Assembly: GCF_021730305.1 (NCBI RefSeq) | Contig: NZ_CP032674.1 | Location: 496,001-560,000 of the forward strand | DNA: 64,000 bases | Source of the DNA: Xanthobacter sp. YC-JY1 | GTDB taxonomy: Bacteria > Pseudomonadota > Alphaproteobacteria > Rhizobiales > Xanthobacteraceae | Direction of reading: 5' to 3' | Shown here: positions 18,931 through 26,672 of the stretch, piece after piece | Layout of the letters: each line of letters opens with the position of its first letter | Position numbering within the stretch: the first letter of the stretch is position 1 | Notes under the pieces: generated by a model | Databases searched by the model: none | The model's input: the letters and a program-made list of their open reading frames with translations, nothing else | What the model was told of the DNA's origin: nothing | Position numbers and translations under genes: made by a program

Positions 18931-18945
18931 GAACGAGAGATCCCG

Positions 18946-19629
18946 ATGGGCACCGAGCTCACCTTCACCCTCCATGCCGGCGGCGAGAGCCGCACCGAGA
19001 CGCTCGCCATCCGCCACGCGGTGATCGCGGGCTGGACCGGCCGCGACAAGGTCGCGCTGGAAAAGCACATCGTGGAGCTGGAGGAACTGGGCGTCGCGCG
19101 CCCGGCCTCGACGCCCATCTATTACCGCGTCGCCGCGGCCCGCTTCACCACGGCGGGCGAGATCGAATCCACCGGCGCGGAGTCGTCCGGCGAGGTGGAG
19201 TTCATGATCCTTCAGGCTGATGGCCGCCGCTGGCTCGGCGTCGGCTCCGATCATACCGACCGCAAGGTCGAGACCTACGGCATCACCGTGTCCAAGCAGA
19301 TGTGCGACAAGCCCGTCGCCGCCACCCTCTGGGCGCTGGACGAGGTGCTGCCGCACTGGGACAGCCTGCTCATCCGCTCCTATGCGGTCATCGACGGCGC
19401 GCGCGTGCTCTACCAGCAGGGCTCGGTGGCCGCCATGCTGCCGCCGGAGGAGATCATCGCCGGCTATGAGCCGGGCTTTGCGGACGGCACCGCCATGTTC
19501 TGCGGCACGCTCGCGGCCATCGGCGGCATCCGTCCCGCCGAGCGGTTCGAGTTCGAGATCGAGGATCCCGTGCTGGGCCGGATTATCCGTCATGGGTATG
19601 ATGTGACCGTCCTTCTCGTTGCCGGCTGA
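18946..19629 (+). CDS. DUF2848 family protein (FAH-like hydrolase fold)
   Basis: A 227-residue soluble protein matching DUF2848 by its opening AIRHAVIAGWTGRDKVALEKHIVELEELGV (split across residues ~22-52), the TPIYYRVA segment, GVGSDHTDRKVET and the FCGTLAAIGGIRPAERFEFE end. DUF2848 resembles the fumarylacetoacetate hydrolase superfamily; the reaction is unknown. Genomic linkage to a liv-type importer and a GntR/FCD regulator suggests it degrades the imported compound (inference). ATG 18946 follows a GAGAGATCCC stretch; the frame open from 18823 overlaps livK and is not used. Confidence 0.72.
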   Translation: MGTELTFTLHAGGESRTETLAIRHAVIAGWTGRDKVALEKHIVELEELGVARPASTPIYYRVAAARFTTAGEIESTGAESSGEVEFMILQADGRRWLGVGSDHTDRKVETYGITVSKQMCDKPVAATLWALDEVLPHWDSLLIRSYAVIDGARVLYQQGSVAAMLPPEEIIAGYEPGFADGTAMFCGTLAAIGGIRPAERFEFEIEDPVLGRIIRHGYDVTVLLVAG

Positions 19630-19682
19630 GCGAGGGGCGGGGCCAAGGCAGAACGACCGGCACCGGTCAGGGGAGAGGCGCC

Positions 19683-20372
19683 ATGCAGCTCGATGCGCGC
19701 GACGTGGGTCAGGAGATCTCCGAGGATGTCGGCCCGCCGCAGGTCCGCTCCCTCCGCGACACGGCCTATGACGTCATCAAGCAGCGCATCATCATGTGCG
19801 CCTTCCGCCCCGGCGAGGCGCTGAGCGAGGCGCAAGTGGCGGCCTCCCTCGGCCTCGGCCGCACGCCGGTGCGCCAGGCCTTCGACCGGCTGATGCGCGA
19901 CGGCCTCGTGGAGGTGCTGCCGCGCAAAGGCATTATCGTGCGGCCCATCTCGCAGGACGAGGTGCGCGACATGGTGGAGGTGCGCCTCCTCAACGAGAGC
20001 TTCTGCGCCCGCCTCGCTGCCGAGCGGGCGGATGCGGGCGTCATCGCCGCTTTGAAGGAGAATGTGCGCCGGGGCTCCGCCGCCGCGGGGTCCGGGGACA
20101 TCGTGGAACTGATGGCCCTCGACCGCGAATTCCACCTCACCATTTCCGGCGGCGCCCGCAATCCGGTGCTGGGCGAAATCCTGCGGAACCTGCACGAGCG
20201 GGCGCAGCGCGTGTGGTTCGTTTCCCTGCGCGACGTCGCCCACCACCGCCGCGTGGTGGACGAGCATGCCGCCATCGTCGACACGCTGGCCGCCCGCGAC
20301 GCCGACGCCGCCGAACAGGCCACCCGCGCCCACATCCTCTCCTTCGCCGAAAACCTGACGCGCCAGCTCTGA
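19683..20372 (+). CDS. GntR family transcriptional regulator (FCD/FadR subfamily)
   Basis: A 229-residue regulator. The N-terminal winged helix spans ~residues 20-88 (LRDTAYDVIKQRIIMCAFRP, then GRTPVRQAFDRLMRDGLVEV and PRKGIIVRP). The C-terminal all-helical FCD ligand domain has the metal-binding pattern DREFHLTISGGARN (Asp/His) and two later His (HHRRVVDEHAAI and RAHILSF). It follows the DUF2848 gene by 53 bases and is the likely local regulator of the liv-DUF2848 block, with the transporter substrate or its product as effector (inference). Confidence 0.87.
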   Translation: MQLDARDVGQEISEDVGPPQVRSLRDTAYDVIKQRIIMCAFRPGEALSEAQVAASLGLGRTPVRQAFDRLMRDGLVEVLPRKGIIVRPISQDEVRDMVEVRLLNESFCARLAAERADAGVIAALKENVRRGSAAAGSGDIVELMALDREFHLTISGGARNPVLGEILRNLHERAQRVWFVSLRDVAHHRRVVDEHAAIVDTLAARDADAAEQATRAHILSFAENLTRQL

Positions 20373-20385
20373 ACCCCTTTGAGCG

Positions 20386-20498
20386 CCGTCATCGCCCGGC
20401 TCGTCCGGGCGATCCACAGCTTGGCCGGGCGGGGTGTTCGCGGCCATTCACCGTGCGAACGGATGGGTGGATGCCCCGGACGAGCCGGGGCATGACGG
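20386..20498. repeat. Dispersed palindromic intergenic element, copy 1
   Basis: Two 32-base arms, 20386-20417 and 20467-20498, are inverted relative to each other, and each is itself a palindrome (CGCCCGG...CCGGGCG in the left arm, CCCCGG...CCGGGG in the right). Related elements occur at 29158-29264 and 45167-45232. It fits REP-like or RIME-like repeats of alphaproteobacteria. Confidence 0.8.
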
Positions 20499-20526
20499 TG
20501 TTGGTGGGAAGGGGTCGAAGCGCCCC

Positions 20527-21234
20527 CTACATCCGCTCCCACCCCGCCCCGGCGGAGAGGAACAGCATCGGCGCCTCCACCTCCACGGCGAAAGCGTAGG
20601 CGGCGGCGGGCAAAGCGCCGCTGCCGGTCAGGAAGGCGCGGCCGGCGCGCGCCACGAGGCCGCCGCCTTCAGGCAGGCGCACGCCCCGGGCATCTCCGGC
20701 AAGGCCCTCGCCCGTCGCCTTCAGCACCGCCTCCTTGCCGCACCACTGGCGCAGGGCCGCTGCGGCGCGGTCGCCCTCGGGGAGGGCGGACCAGCGGGCG
20801 CGGTCGTCGTCATGCATGAAATCGGGGGCGAGGCGGGTCCACAGATCGAGCCCGCGCGCCTTCTCCACATCGACGCCGATGGTGCCGCCGCGGGCGAGCC
20901 CCACCGCCACCCAGCTTCCGGAATGGGTGAGGTTGAAGTCGAGATCCGACGCGATGCCGAGCGCCGGCCGCCCGTTGGCGCCGCGCACCAGCGGCACGTC
21001 GGCGGGGGGAAGGCCGAGGGCGGCGCCCAGAAGGGTGCGCGCGAGGCTCCAGGCGGCGGTGCGGGCGGCGCGGTCGTCCGCCTTCACATGGCGGGCGATG
21101 CGCGTGGCCTCCCCGTCCGGCAGCGCGATGGAAAGGTCGGGATTCACAGGCGCATCGGCGACCCGCGCGATGGCGACAAGACTCGCGGCCGGTGCGAGGC
21201 GCGCGGCATCCACCGGCGAGGACGGATCAGGCAC
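20527..21234 (-). CDS. 4'-phosphopantetheinyl transferase, Sfp type
   Basis: Transfers the phosphopantetheine arm of CoA to a carrier-protein serine. The 235-residue protein has the three Sfp-class motifs: DFNLTHSGSWVAVGLA (P2 region), GVDVEKARGL (Mg-binding Asp/Glu) and WCGKEAVLKATGEGL (WxxKEAxxK). Its GTG start at 21234 overlaps the stop of the upstream thioesterase gene by 8 bases, so translation is coupled. Such a pair normally serves an NRPS or PKS, but none lies in the window. The length and TE linkage argue for a secondary-metabolism enzyme rather than AcpS. Confidence 0.9.
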   Translation of the reverse strand: MPDPSSPVDAARLAPAASLVAIARVADAPVNPDLSIALPDGEATRIARHVKADDRAARTAAWSLARTLLGAALGLPPADVPLVRGANGRPALGIASDLDFNLTHSGSWVAVGLARGGTIGVDVEKARGLDLWTRLAPDFMHDDDRARWSALPEGDRAAAALRQWCGKEAVLKATGEGLAGDARGVRLPEGGGLVARAGRAFLTGSGALPAAAYAFAVEVEAPMLFLSAGAGWERM

Positions 21235-21928
21235 GGGCGGCGCGCCAGACGGAGAGGGTGCGCTTCAGCAAAGTGAGAAGGCGCTCCTCGTCGGAGCGCG
21301 TGAAGAAATGCCCGCCGGGCCACACCTCCACCGCCACCGGGCCGGCGATGTGCTCGCGCCAGGCTTCGAGGCTGGCGGCGGGGGTGGCGGGATCATCGGC
21401 GCCGCCGAGGATCACCGCCGGGCAGGCCAGTGCCGGGCCGGGGGTGAAGGCGTAGGTATCCACCATGCGGAAGTCCGCCTTCAGCGCCGGCAGCGTCATG
21501 GCGAGGATGTCGGGGCGGCGGAACAGCACCTCGGGCGTGCCGCCGAAGCGCTTCAGCTCCTCGATGAGCGCGGCATCGCTCATCAGATGCCGGTCGAGCC
21601 GGGGAAACGGCAGATGCGGCGCCGCGCGGCCGGAGAGCACCAGCCCGGCCACGGTGACGCCGTGGCGGGCGAGCGCTCGCGCCATCTCGAAGGCGAGCAG
21701 CGCGCCCATGGAATGGCCGTAGAGCGCCACCGGCACATGGCGATGGGCGAGGGGCGCGGCGATGTCCTCGGCCAGCGCCGCGAGGCTCGCGGGCACCGGC
21801 GCGCCGTGGCGGGAACCGCGGCCGGGAAGCTCGGGGCTGTCCACGGTGGCAAGGCCGGCGAGCGCGGCCTTCCAGCTGCGGTAGAGCACGGCGGAGCCGC
21901 CGGCATGGGGCAGGCAGACGAGGCGCAC
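21227..21928 (-). CDS. Type II thioesterase (GrsT/TE II-like)
   Basis: A 233-residue alpha/beta hydrolase that removes stalled or mis-primed acyl groups from carrier proteins. It shows LVCLPHAGGSA (oxyanion loop), LYGHSMGALLAFE (nucleophile Ser ~residue 72), GGADDPATPAA (Asp) and WPGGHFF (His), the arrangement of stand-alone NRPS/PKS thioesterases. The start is a GTG at 21928 with a poor ribosome site, so an alternative start is possible. It is the first gene of a two-gene operon with the phosphopantetheinyl transferase. Confidence 0.87.
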   Translation of the reverse strand: MRLVCLPHAGGSAVLYRSWKAALAGLATVDSPELPGRGSRHGAPVPASLAALAEDIAAPLAHRHVPVALYGHSMGALLAFEMARALARHGVTVAGLVLSGRAAPHLPFPRLDRHLMSDAALIEELKRFGGTPEVLFRRPDILAMTLPALKADFRMVDTYAFTPGPALACPAVILGGADDPATPAASLEAWREHIAGPVAVEVWPGGHFFTRSDEERLLTLLKRTLSVWRAARA

Positions 21929-22124
21929 GGCTCAGGCGTCCCCGTTCCGGGGCGGTATCGTCCGTGTGTCTGGACAGCGACGCGGCATCGTGGAAGCCTC
22001 CCCTACCGAGATAAGCGGGAAAGGGCTGGCGGCTCAAGGCTCACGCTGCAGTGCGGCAAGAAAAGAAGCGGAAAAAGCGCCGCTCGCGTTACTGCGGTGC
22101 CGCCTCGACCAGGTCGGCATGGGC

Positions 22125-22153
22125 TTGACAACGGGCGCGCCGGGAAATGTAAT
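22125..22153 (+). promoter_or_regulatory. Near-consensus sigma-70 promoter of the ABC/enolase operon
   Basis: TTGACA (22125-22130) is a perfect -35 box; after a 17-base spacer comes TGTAAT (22148-22153). A short AT-rich stretch with TAGT direct repeats (CACTAGTTAGTTAAAA) lies just downstream and could be a repressor site. The start codon of the permease is 68 bases further on. Confidence 0.78.
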
Positions 22154-22221
22154 TCACTAGTTAGTTAAAACGGGACCACAGAGTCCCGGCCGGGACAAAA
22201 CGCTAAAGGGAGGAAGCCAGC

Positions 22222-23031
22222 ATGGCGTCGCCGCGCCACAGGAATCCCGTGCTCGCCGTCATCGACGCGCCGTGGGCGAGGCCGGTGGGGCTGCTCGTGA
22301 TCCTCATCGCGATCTGGGACATCTCGGTCCGCATCTTCCAGATCCCGGCCTATCTCATCCCCACCCCGTGGGACGTGATGATCGCCTTCCGCAACGATGG
22401 CGCCATGCTGGCGCGCGAGGCGGTGCCCACCACCATCGCGACGCTGGCCGGCTTCGCGCTCTCGGCGGCCATCGGCATTCCGCTCGCCATGCTGATCGCC
22501 GGATCGCGCACCATCGAGGCCTATCTCTACCCGCTGCTGGTGTTCTCCCAGTCCATCCCCAAGGTCGCCATCGCGCCTTTGTTCGTGGTGTGGTTCGGCT
22601 TCGGCATCGTGCCGAAGGTCATCTCCGCCTTCCTGCTCGGGGTGTTCCCGGTGGTGGTGGCCGGGGTGCAGGGCTTCAAGTCGGTGGAGGCGGACATGCG
22701 CGACCTCGCCCGCTCCATGAAGGCCTCGCGGCTCCAGACCTTCGCCATGGTGAGCCTGCCCCACGCCATGCCGGCCATCTTCGCCGGCCTGAAGGTGTCG
22801 GTGACGCTGGCGGTGGTGGGCGCGGTGGTGGGCGAGTTCGTGGGCTCGAATTCCGGCCTCGGCTTCGTGCTCCAGCGCTCCATCGGCAATTTCGAGCTGC
22901 CCACCATGTTCGCCGCCCTCATCGTGCTCGCGCTCATCGGCGTGGTGCTGTTCTGGGTGGTGGACCTCGTGGAGCGCCTGATCGTCCCGTGGCATGCGAG
23001 CCAGCGCCATGACGTCTTCGTCACCGTCTGA
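22222..23031 (+). CDS. ABC transporter permease, SsuC/TauC-type
   Basis: Inner-membrane permease (269 residues) of the nitrate/sulfonate/taurine-like ABC family, with about six TM segments. The cytoplasmic EAA loop VEADMRDLARSMKASRLQTF (~155-174) is followed by LPHAMPAIFAGLKVSVTLAV. The start ATG 22222 has GGGAGGAAG upstream. The ATPase gene follows after 10 bases. No periplasmic binding protein is encoded in this operon or nearby, so the ligand cannot be named; neighbouring enzymes suggest a carbon or amide-type compound. Confidence 0.87.
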   Translation: MASPRHRNPVLAVIDAPWARPVGLLVILIAIWDISVRIFQIPAYLIPTPWDVMIAFRNDGAMLAREAVPTTIATLAGFALSAAIGIPLAMLIAGSRTIEAYLYPLLVFSQSIPKVAIAPLFVVWFGFGIVPKVISAFLLGVFPVVVAGVQGFKSVEADMRDLARSMKASRLQTFAMVSLPHAMPAIFAGLKVSVTLAVVGAVVGEFVGSNSGLGFVLQRSIGNFELPTMFAALIVLALIGVVLFWVVDLVERLIVPWHASQRHDVFVTV

Positions 23032-23041
23032 GGAGGGCGAC

Positions 23042-23866
23042 ATGGCCAGACCCAACACCCTGCGCGTGATCTCCCGCAACGAGGGTCCTTCGACCCGCCG
23101 TCGTCTCATCGACATCCGCGGCCTCGCCAAGACCTACCAGACCCGCGACGGCGAGGTGCCCTCGCTGAAGCCCATGGACCTCGACATCTCCGAGGGCGAG
23201 TTCATCTGCGTGGTCGGCCCCTCCGGCTGCGGCAAGTCCACCCTCCTGAAGCTGGTGGCCGGCCTCATCCCGGCCTCGGCGGGGGAAATCCTCATCGACG
23301 GCAAGGCCGTGACCGAGCCGCCGGACGATGTGGGCATCGTGTTCCAGAGCCCGGTCCTGCTCGCCTGGCGCACCGTGCTGCGCAACGTGATGCTGCCGGT
23401 GGAGGTGCGCCGGCTGGACCGCGCCAGCCATCTGGAGCGCGCCCGCCAGCTGCTCAACACGGCGGGGCTCAACGGCTTCGAGAACAAGTATCCCTGGCAG
23501 CTCTCCGGCGGCATGCAGCAGCGCGCCGCCATCTGCCGGGCGCTGGTGCACGACCCCAAGATCGTGCTCATGGACGAGCCGTTCGGCGCGCTGGACGCCA
23601 TGACGCGCGAGAAGATGAACCTGGAACTCCAGCGCATCCAGTACGAGACGGGCAAGACCATCCTGCTCATCACCCACTCCATCCCCGAAGCGATCTTCCT
23701 CGCCGACCGGGTGGTGGTGATGACCGATCGCCCGGGCTCGGTGGCCGCCATCTATGACGTGCCGCTGCCCCGCCCGCGCGCGCTCGACATGATGGCGAGC
23801 CCCATCTTTGCCGAACTCGCCAAGACCATCCGCGGACATTTCTACGCCCGCGGCCATCTCGATTGA
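23042..23866 (+). CDS. ABC transporter ATPase, SsuB/TauB-type
   Basis: A 274-residue ATPase partner of the preceding permease. Walker A is GPSGCGKST (~residues 60-68), Q-loop GIVFQSPVLLAWRTVLRNV, signature QLSGGMQQRAAICRAL, Walker B IVLMDEPFGALDAMTRE and H-loop LLITHSIPEAIFLADRVVVM, which is the SsuB/TauB/NrtD subfamily pattern. The start is ATG 23042, with GAGGAGGGCGAC upstream. A short perfect stem (23920-23936) separates it from the next gene. Confidence 0.92.
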   Translation: MARPNTLRVISRNEGPSTRRRLIDIRGLAKTYQTRDGEVPSLKPMDLDISEGEFICVVGPSGCGKSTLLKLVAGLIPASAGEILIDGKAVTEPPDDVGIVFQSPVLLAWRTVLRNVMLPVEVRRLDRASHLERARQLLNTAGLNGFENKYPWQLSGGMQQRAAICRALVHDPKIVLMDEPFGALDAMTREKMNLELQRIQYETGKTILLITHSIPEAIFLADRVVVMTDRPGSVAAIYDVPLPRPRALDMMASPIFAELAKTIRGHFYARGHLD

Positions 23867-23919
23867 GGTGCCGCCGGCGCCGGTCGCACCGGTACCGGCG
23901 GACCTCGCTCCATCGCCGC

Positions 23920-23936
23920 GCGGGCCTGAGGCCCGC
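23920..23936. repeat. Perfect 8-1-8 inverted repeat in the ATPase-enolase spacer
   Basis: GCGGGCCT, one central base, AGGCCCGC. It has no T-run. It may be an intercistronic mRNA stem that sets different expression for transporter and enzyme genes (inference). Confidence 0.65.
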
Positions 23937-23954
23937 AGGACTGAGAGGACGAAC

Positions 23955-25367
23955 ATGCCCTTTCCGCGCATCACCATCCGCGAGGTGGAGATCGGCGAGC
24001 GGCTGATGCCCTTCGTCCGCCCGTTCCGCTTCGGCCCCTCAGTGGTGGAGACGGCGCCGCAGGCCTTCGTGAAGGTCGCGGCGGAGGTGGAGGGCTTCGG
24101 CCCGGCCACGGGCATGGCCGCCGAGATGATGATGCCGCGCTGGTTCGACAAGGCGCCGCACAAAAGCCCCCTTGACACCGTGGACGACCTGCGCCGGGGC
24201 CTCGCCCAGGCGGCGCGGGTCTATGCCAATGCGCTGCCTTCGAGCGCCTTCGGCCTGTCGGTGGCGGCGCGGGCGCCGCAGCTCATGTGGGGCAAGCGCG
24301 AAGGCGTGCCGCCGCTCGCCGCCGGCTTCGGCCCGGCGCTGCTCGACAAGGCGGTGCTGGACGCGCTGCTGAGGGCAATGGGCATCGGCCTCGTGGCCGG
24401 CCTCAAGGCCAATGTGATGGGGCTCGACGGGCGCCTCTCGCCCGACCTCTCCGCCGGGCAGATCGGTGGCTTCCTCGCCGCGCTCACGCCGGCCCCGGCG
24501 GTGGCGCTGCGCCACACGGTCGGCCTCATGGACCCGCTCGACGGCCCGCACGGCCTCGCCGCCGAGATCGCGGCGGCGCGCCTCGCCTTCTTCAAGATCA
24601 AGATCGGCGGGGACCTTCCCGCCGACATCGCCCGGCTGGAGGAGATCGCCGCCATCCTCGCCGCCTCGGCGCCGGGCTATGTGGCGACGCTGGACGCCAA
24701 CGAGCAATACGACCCCGACCGCCTGATGGCCCTCGCCGAGGCGCTCGACGGCCCGCGCCTTGCCGCCTTCCGCGCGCGGCTCCTCTATGTGGAGCAGCCG
24801 TTCGACAGGGCGCAGACCTTCGCCGCGCCCCTGCCGCCGCTGGATGGCCTGCCGGTCATCATCGACGAGGCGGACGATGCGCCGGACGCCTTCCCGCGCG
24901 CGGCGGCGCTGGGGTATCGCGGCGTCTCCTCCAAGAGCTGCAAGGGGCTCTACAAGGCCATCCTCAACGCGGCGCGGGTGAAGGCGTGGAATGCGGGCGG
25001 GGCGCGCGCGCCCTTCCTCATCTCGGCGGAGGACCTCACCTGCCAGCCGGGCCTCGGCATCGAGCAGGACACGGCCCTCGTCGCCGCTTTGGGCCTCGCC
25101 CATGGCGAGCGCAACGGCCACCATTATGTGGAGGGCTTCGGCCCGGCGCCGGAGCGGGAGGCCCGCGCCTTCTTCGACGCCCATCCCGACCTCTACACCC
25201 AGCGCGGCGGGCGGCTCGGCCTCGATGTCTCGCGCGGGCTGCTGCCCACACGCAGCCTTCTGGAGGCGCCGGGCTTTGCCCGCGCCGCCGAGCCCGACTG
25301 GGCCAGCCTCACCCCCATCGCGCCGGCCGCGGTGCCCGAACCCATCCCGCACGGGACGCTCGCCTGA
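23955..25367 (+). CDS. Enolase-superfamily enzyme (mandelate racemase/muconate lactonizing type)
   Basis: A 470-residue protein with an N-terminal capping region and a C-terminal (beta/alpha) barrel. Expected superfamily residues are present: a KxK general-base pair in FFKIKIGGDL (~215-225), a metal Asp in ATLDANEQYDPD, a metal Glu in LYVEQPFDRA and a third ligand in VIIDEADDAPD, then GVSSKSCKG with a Lys. It would abstract the alpha-proton of a carboxylate substrate; which one is unknown. It is longer than typical (~370-400) because of an insertion and a tail of ~60 residues. It is co-transcribed with an ABC importer and a DUF993 enzyme, suggesting a catabolic cassette. ATG 23955 follows GAGAGGACGAAC. 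Confidence 0.8.
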   Translation: MPFPRITIREVEIGERLMPFVRPFRFGPSVVETAPQAFVKVAAEVEGFGPATGMAAEMMMPRWFDKAPHKSPLDTVDDLRRGLAQAARVYANALPSSAFGLSVAARAPQLMWGKREGVPPLAAGFGPALLDKAVLDALLRAMGIGLVAGLKANVMGLDGRLSPDLSAGQIGGFLAALTPAPAVALRHTVGLMDPLDGPHGLAAEIAAARLAFFKIKIGGDLPADIARLEEIAAILAASAPGYVATLDANEQYDPDRLMALAEALDGPRLAAFRARLLYVEQPFDRAQTFAAPLPPLDGLPVIIDEADDAPDAFPRAAALGYRGVSSKSCKGLYKAILNAARVKAWNAGGARAPFLISAEDLTCQPGLGIEQDTALVAALGLAHGERNGHHYVEGFGPAPEREARAFFDAHPDLYTQRGGRLGLDVSRGLLPTRSLLEAPGFARAAEPDWASLTPIAPAAVPEPIPHGTLA

Positions 25368-25398
25368 GCGCCCGCGCCGCCTTTTCAGGATCGCCCCC

Positions 25399-26592
25399 AT
25401 GAACGAGCACGCCCGCGCCACCGCCCTTTCCATCCGCCTGCCCGTGGCAAGCGGAGGGCTGGAGACCTTCCGCCTCTCCGCCCCGCGCGATTTTCCCGCC
25501 CGCGCCTCCGGCCCCATGAACCGCATCGCCTTCTCCGCCGCACATGTGGTGGCGGACCCGCTGAAGGATTGCGACCCGTGGCTCGATGCCGCCATCGACT
25601 GGGACCGCACCATCGCCTACCGCGCCCGCCTGTGGGACCTCGGCCTCGGCGTCGCGGAAGCCATGGACACCGCCCAGCGCGGCATGGGGCTGGACTGGCC
25701 GACCTCGCTGGAATTGATCCGCCGCTCGGTGGAGGCGGCGAAGGCGCACGGGCCGGAGGCGCTGGTCTTCTCCGGCGCCGGCACCGACCATCTCGCCCCC
25801 GAGGCGGCGACATCGCTGGACGACGTGATCCGCGCCTATGAGGAGCAGATCGCGGCGGTGGAGAAGGTGGGCGGGCGCGTCATCCTCATGGCTTCGCGCG
25901 CGCTGGCCCGCGTGGCGAAGTCGCCGGAGGATTATGAGAAGGTCTATGCCCGCGTGCTGTCGCAGGTGTCGGCGCCGGTCATCATCCACTGGCTCGGCGA
26001 CATGTTCGATCCCGCGCTCGCCGGCTACTGGGGCACGCGCGACCTCGACGTGGCCATGGACACGGCGGTCGCCGTCATCAACGCCAATACGGCGAAGATC
26101 GACGGCGTGAAGATCTCCCTCCTCGACAAGGACAAGGAGATCGTCATGCGCCGCCGCCTGGACCCGGCCGTGCGCATGTATACGGGCGACGATTTCAACT
26201 ATGCGGAGCTGATCGCGGGCGACGCGCAGGGTTATTCCCACGCTTTGCTCGGCATCTTCGACGCCATCGCCCCGGCCGCCTCCGCCGCGCTCACCGCGCT
26301 GGCGGCGGGGGACACCGCGCGCTTCCACGACATCCTCGGGCCGACCGTGCCGCTGTCGCGGCACATCTTCAAGGCGCCGACGCGCTTCTACAAGACGGGC
26401 GTCGTCTTCATGGCCTACCTCAACGGCCACCAGGACCATTTCACCATGGTGGGCGGGCAGGAGAGCACCCGCTCCACCCAGCACCTCGCCGAGCTGTTCC
26501 GGCTCGCCGACGCGGCCGGCCTCCTCACCGATCCGGACCTTGCGGTGACGCGCATGAAAGCGGTGCTCGCCGTGCGCGGTGTGGAGGGATAA
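25399..26592 (+). CDS. DUF993 family protein (dihydrodipicolinate synthase-like)
   Basis: A 397-residue protein that fits the DUF993 family, annotated as dihydrodipicolinate synthase-like aldolases. Segments such as NRIAFSAAHVVADPLKDCDP, VFSGAGTDHLAP, GGRVILMASRALARVAKSPE, IIHWLGDMFDPALAGYWG and IDGVKISLLDKDKEI are consistent with a TIM barrel, and the lysine in GVKISLL is a possible Schiff-base residue. Natural substrate unknown. It is last in the permease-ATPase-enolase operon (31-base gap) and probably acts after the enolase-type enzyme in the same pathway (inference). Confidence 0.72.
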   Translation: MNEHARATALSIRLPVASGGLETFRLSAPRDFPARASGPMNRIAFSAAHVVADPLKDCDPWLDAAIDWDRTIAYRARLWDLGLGVAEAMDTAQRGMGLDWPTSLELIRRSVEAAKAHGPEALVFSGAGTDHLAPEAATSLDDVIRAYEEQIAAVEKVGGRVILMASRALARVAKSPEDYEKVYARVLSQVSAPVIIHWLGDMFDPALAGYWGTRDLDVAMDTAVAVINANTAKIDGVKISLLDKDKEIVMRRRLDPAVRMYTGDDFNYAELIAGDAQGYSHALLGIFDAIAPAASAALTALAAGDTARFHDILGPTVPLSRHIFKAPTRFYKTGVVFMAYLNGHQDHFTMVGGQESTRSTQHLAELFRLADAAGLLTDPDLAVTRMKAVLAVRGVEG

Positions 26593-26672
26593 TCCCCGCG
26601 ACTTCAGGCGCTTCCGCCACGCTCGTGCTTGTGCCACCTTCCCGCCATCGAAAGGCAGGGGAGGGGGCTGTC

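Noticed and set aside
22172-22187. Short hairpin GGGAC...GTCCC in the leader of the ABC operon
   Set aside because: 5-base arms only; frequency expected by chance in high-GC sequence.
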